Assembly (NCBI GenBank): GCA_018242205.1
Contig: JAFECJ010000031.1
Span: forward strand, 1 to 52,201
Source of the DNA: Pseudomonadota bacterium
GTDB lineage: Bacteria; Pseudomonadota; Alphaproteobacteria; Rhizobiales; Xanthobacteraceae
Length of the DNA stretch: 52,201 nt
Reading direction: 5' to 3'
Below the pieces are notes generated by a model. That model did not search any database. It saw only the letters and a program-made list of their open reading frames with translations, and was not told the origin of the DNA. The translations under genes and the position numbers were made by a program. This document shows positions 52,071 through 52,201 of the stretch, one piece after another (the stretch's first letter is position 1; each line of letters starts with the position of its first letter).

Positions 52071-52201
52071 GATTTCCCGATCGCTGTTTAAAAACGGCGT
52101 GGTTCGCCGGGACCGGCGGCGGCCGACAAATATTTTTCGGACACGCGGCTGAATATTTTTTGCGGGCGACCGCCGTCACGCTGGCGCGCAACGCTTCTAA
52201 G
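52071..52201. other. Noncoding tail of window
   Basis: 131 bases after the small lipoprotein gene. No gene is visible. Two AATATTTTTT-like runs occur near 52128 and 52154, with GC-rich DNA between. The window ends here, so promoter sequence of the next gene is possible. Confidence 0.35.

Overview
The window reads as a high-GC alphaproteobacterial chromosome segment, most likely from the order Hyphomicrobiales near Bradyrhizobium, Rhodopseudomonas or Pseudolabrys. The evidence is the set of lineage-typical families: a MucR regulator, DUF1491, DUF2336, DUF5330, DUF6456, DUF6894, a TctABC transporter with a Bug-type binding protein, and OpgGH. No rRNA, tRNA, CRISPR array, integrase or insertion sequence was found. 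This placement is inferred from gene families only.

Layout. After a noncoding start with two hairpins, 299-595 encodes a small secreted six-cysteine protein. From 601 to 14005 everything lies on the minus strand: a PAS/methyl-accepting chemotaxis protein, the GTPase MeaB, a tripartite tricarboxylate transporter (TctA, TctB, TctC), a DUF3298 exported protein, the two methylmalonyl-CoA mutase subunits, the folate genes folP-folB-folK with 4-base overlaps, a DUF4332 protein and a DUF2267-like protein. The transporter sits between the mutase and its chaperone. From 14427 to 16815 are an M20 peptidase and a PPK2 polyphosphate kinase (plus strand). From 16826 to 25080 (minus) are the osmoregulated periplasmic glucan pair OpgG/OpgH, an ABC-2 exporter pair, a type II haloacid dehalogenase, an FAD amine oxidase and iron superoxide dismutase.

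From 25418 to 38123 come a proline-rich membrane protein, MucR, a DUF6456 protein, SufE, a DUF5330 protein, a PAS histidine kinase overlapping a peptidoglycan-binding protein, DUF1491 and DUF2336 proteins, a lipoprotein, a DUF1214/DUF1254-like pair and a class A penicillin-binding protein. From 38381 to 43399 is the only accessory-looking stretch: a YcgN protein, a large nuclease-methyltransferase of type IIG/ISP style broken by a frameshift at an AT dinucleotide run, a small conserved protein, and a helix-turn-helix protein carrying a palindromic repeat inside its reading frame. From 43501 on come an MFS drug exporter, a 1163-residue hybrid histidine kinase, a divergent FMN reductase/HxlR pair, a DUF6894 protein, an APC amino acid permease, a PilZ protein and a tiny lipoprotein.

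Regulatory signals include a perfect TTAA-N7-TTAA CtrA-type box before the chemoreceptor gene, two one-mismatch versions before the histidine kinase and the DUF2336 gene, a perfect TGTGA-N6-TCACA CRP-type palindrome at 14155-14170, an inverted repeat between FMN reductase and HxlR, and direct repeats before mucR. I see no convincing new multi-gene system. The nearest candidate is the solitary, frameshifted nuclease-methyltransferase in its AT-richer island.
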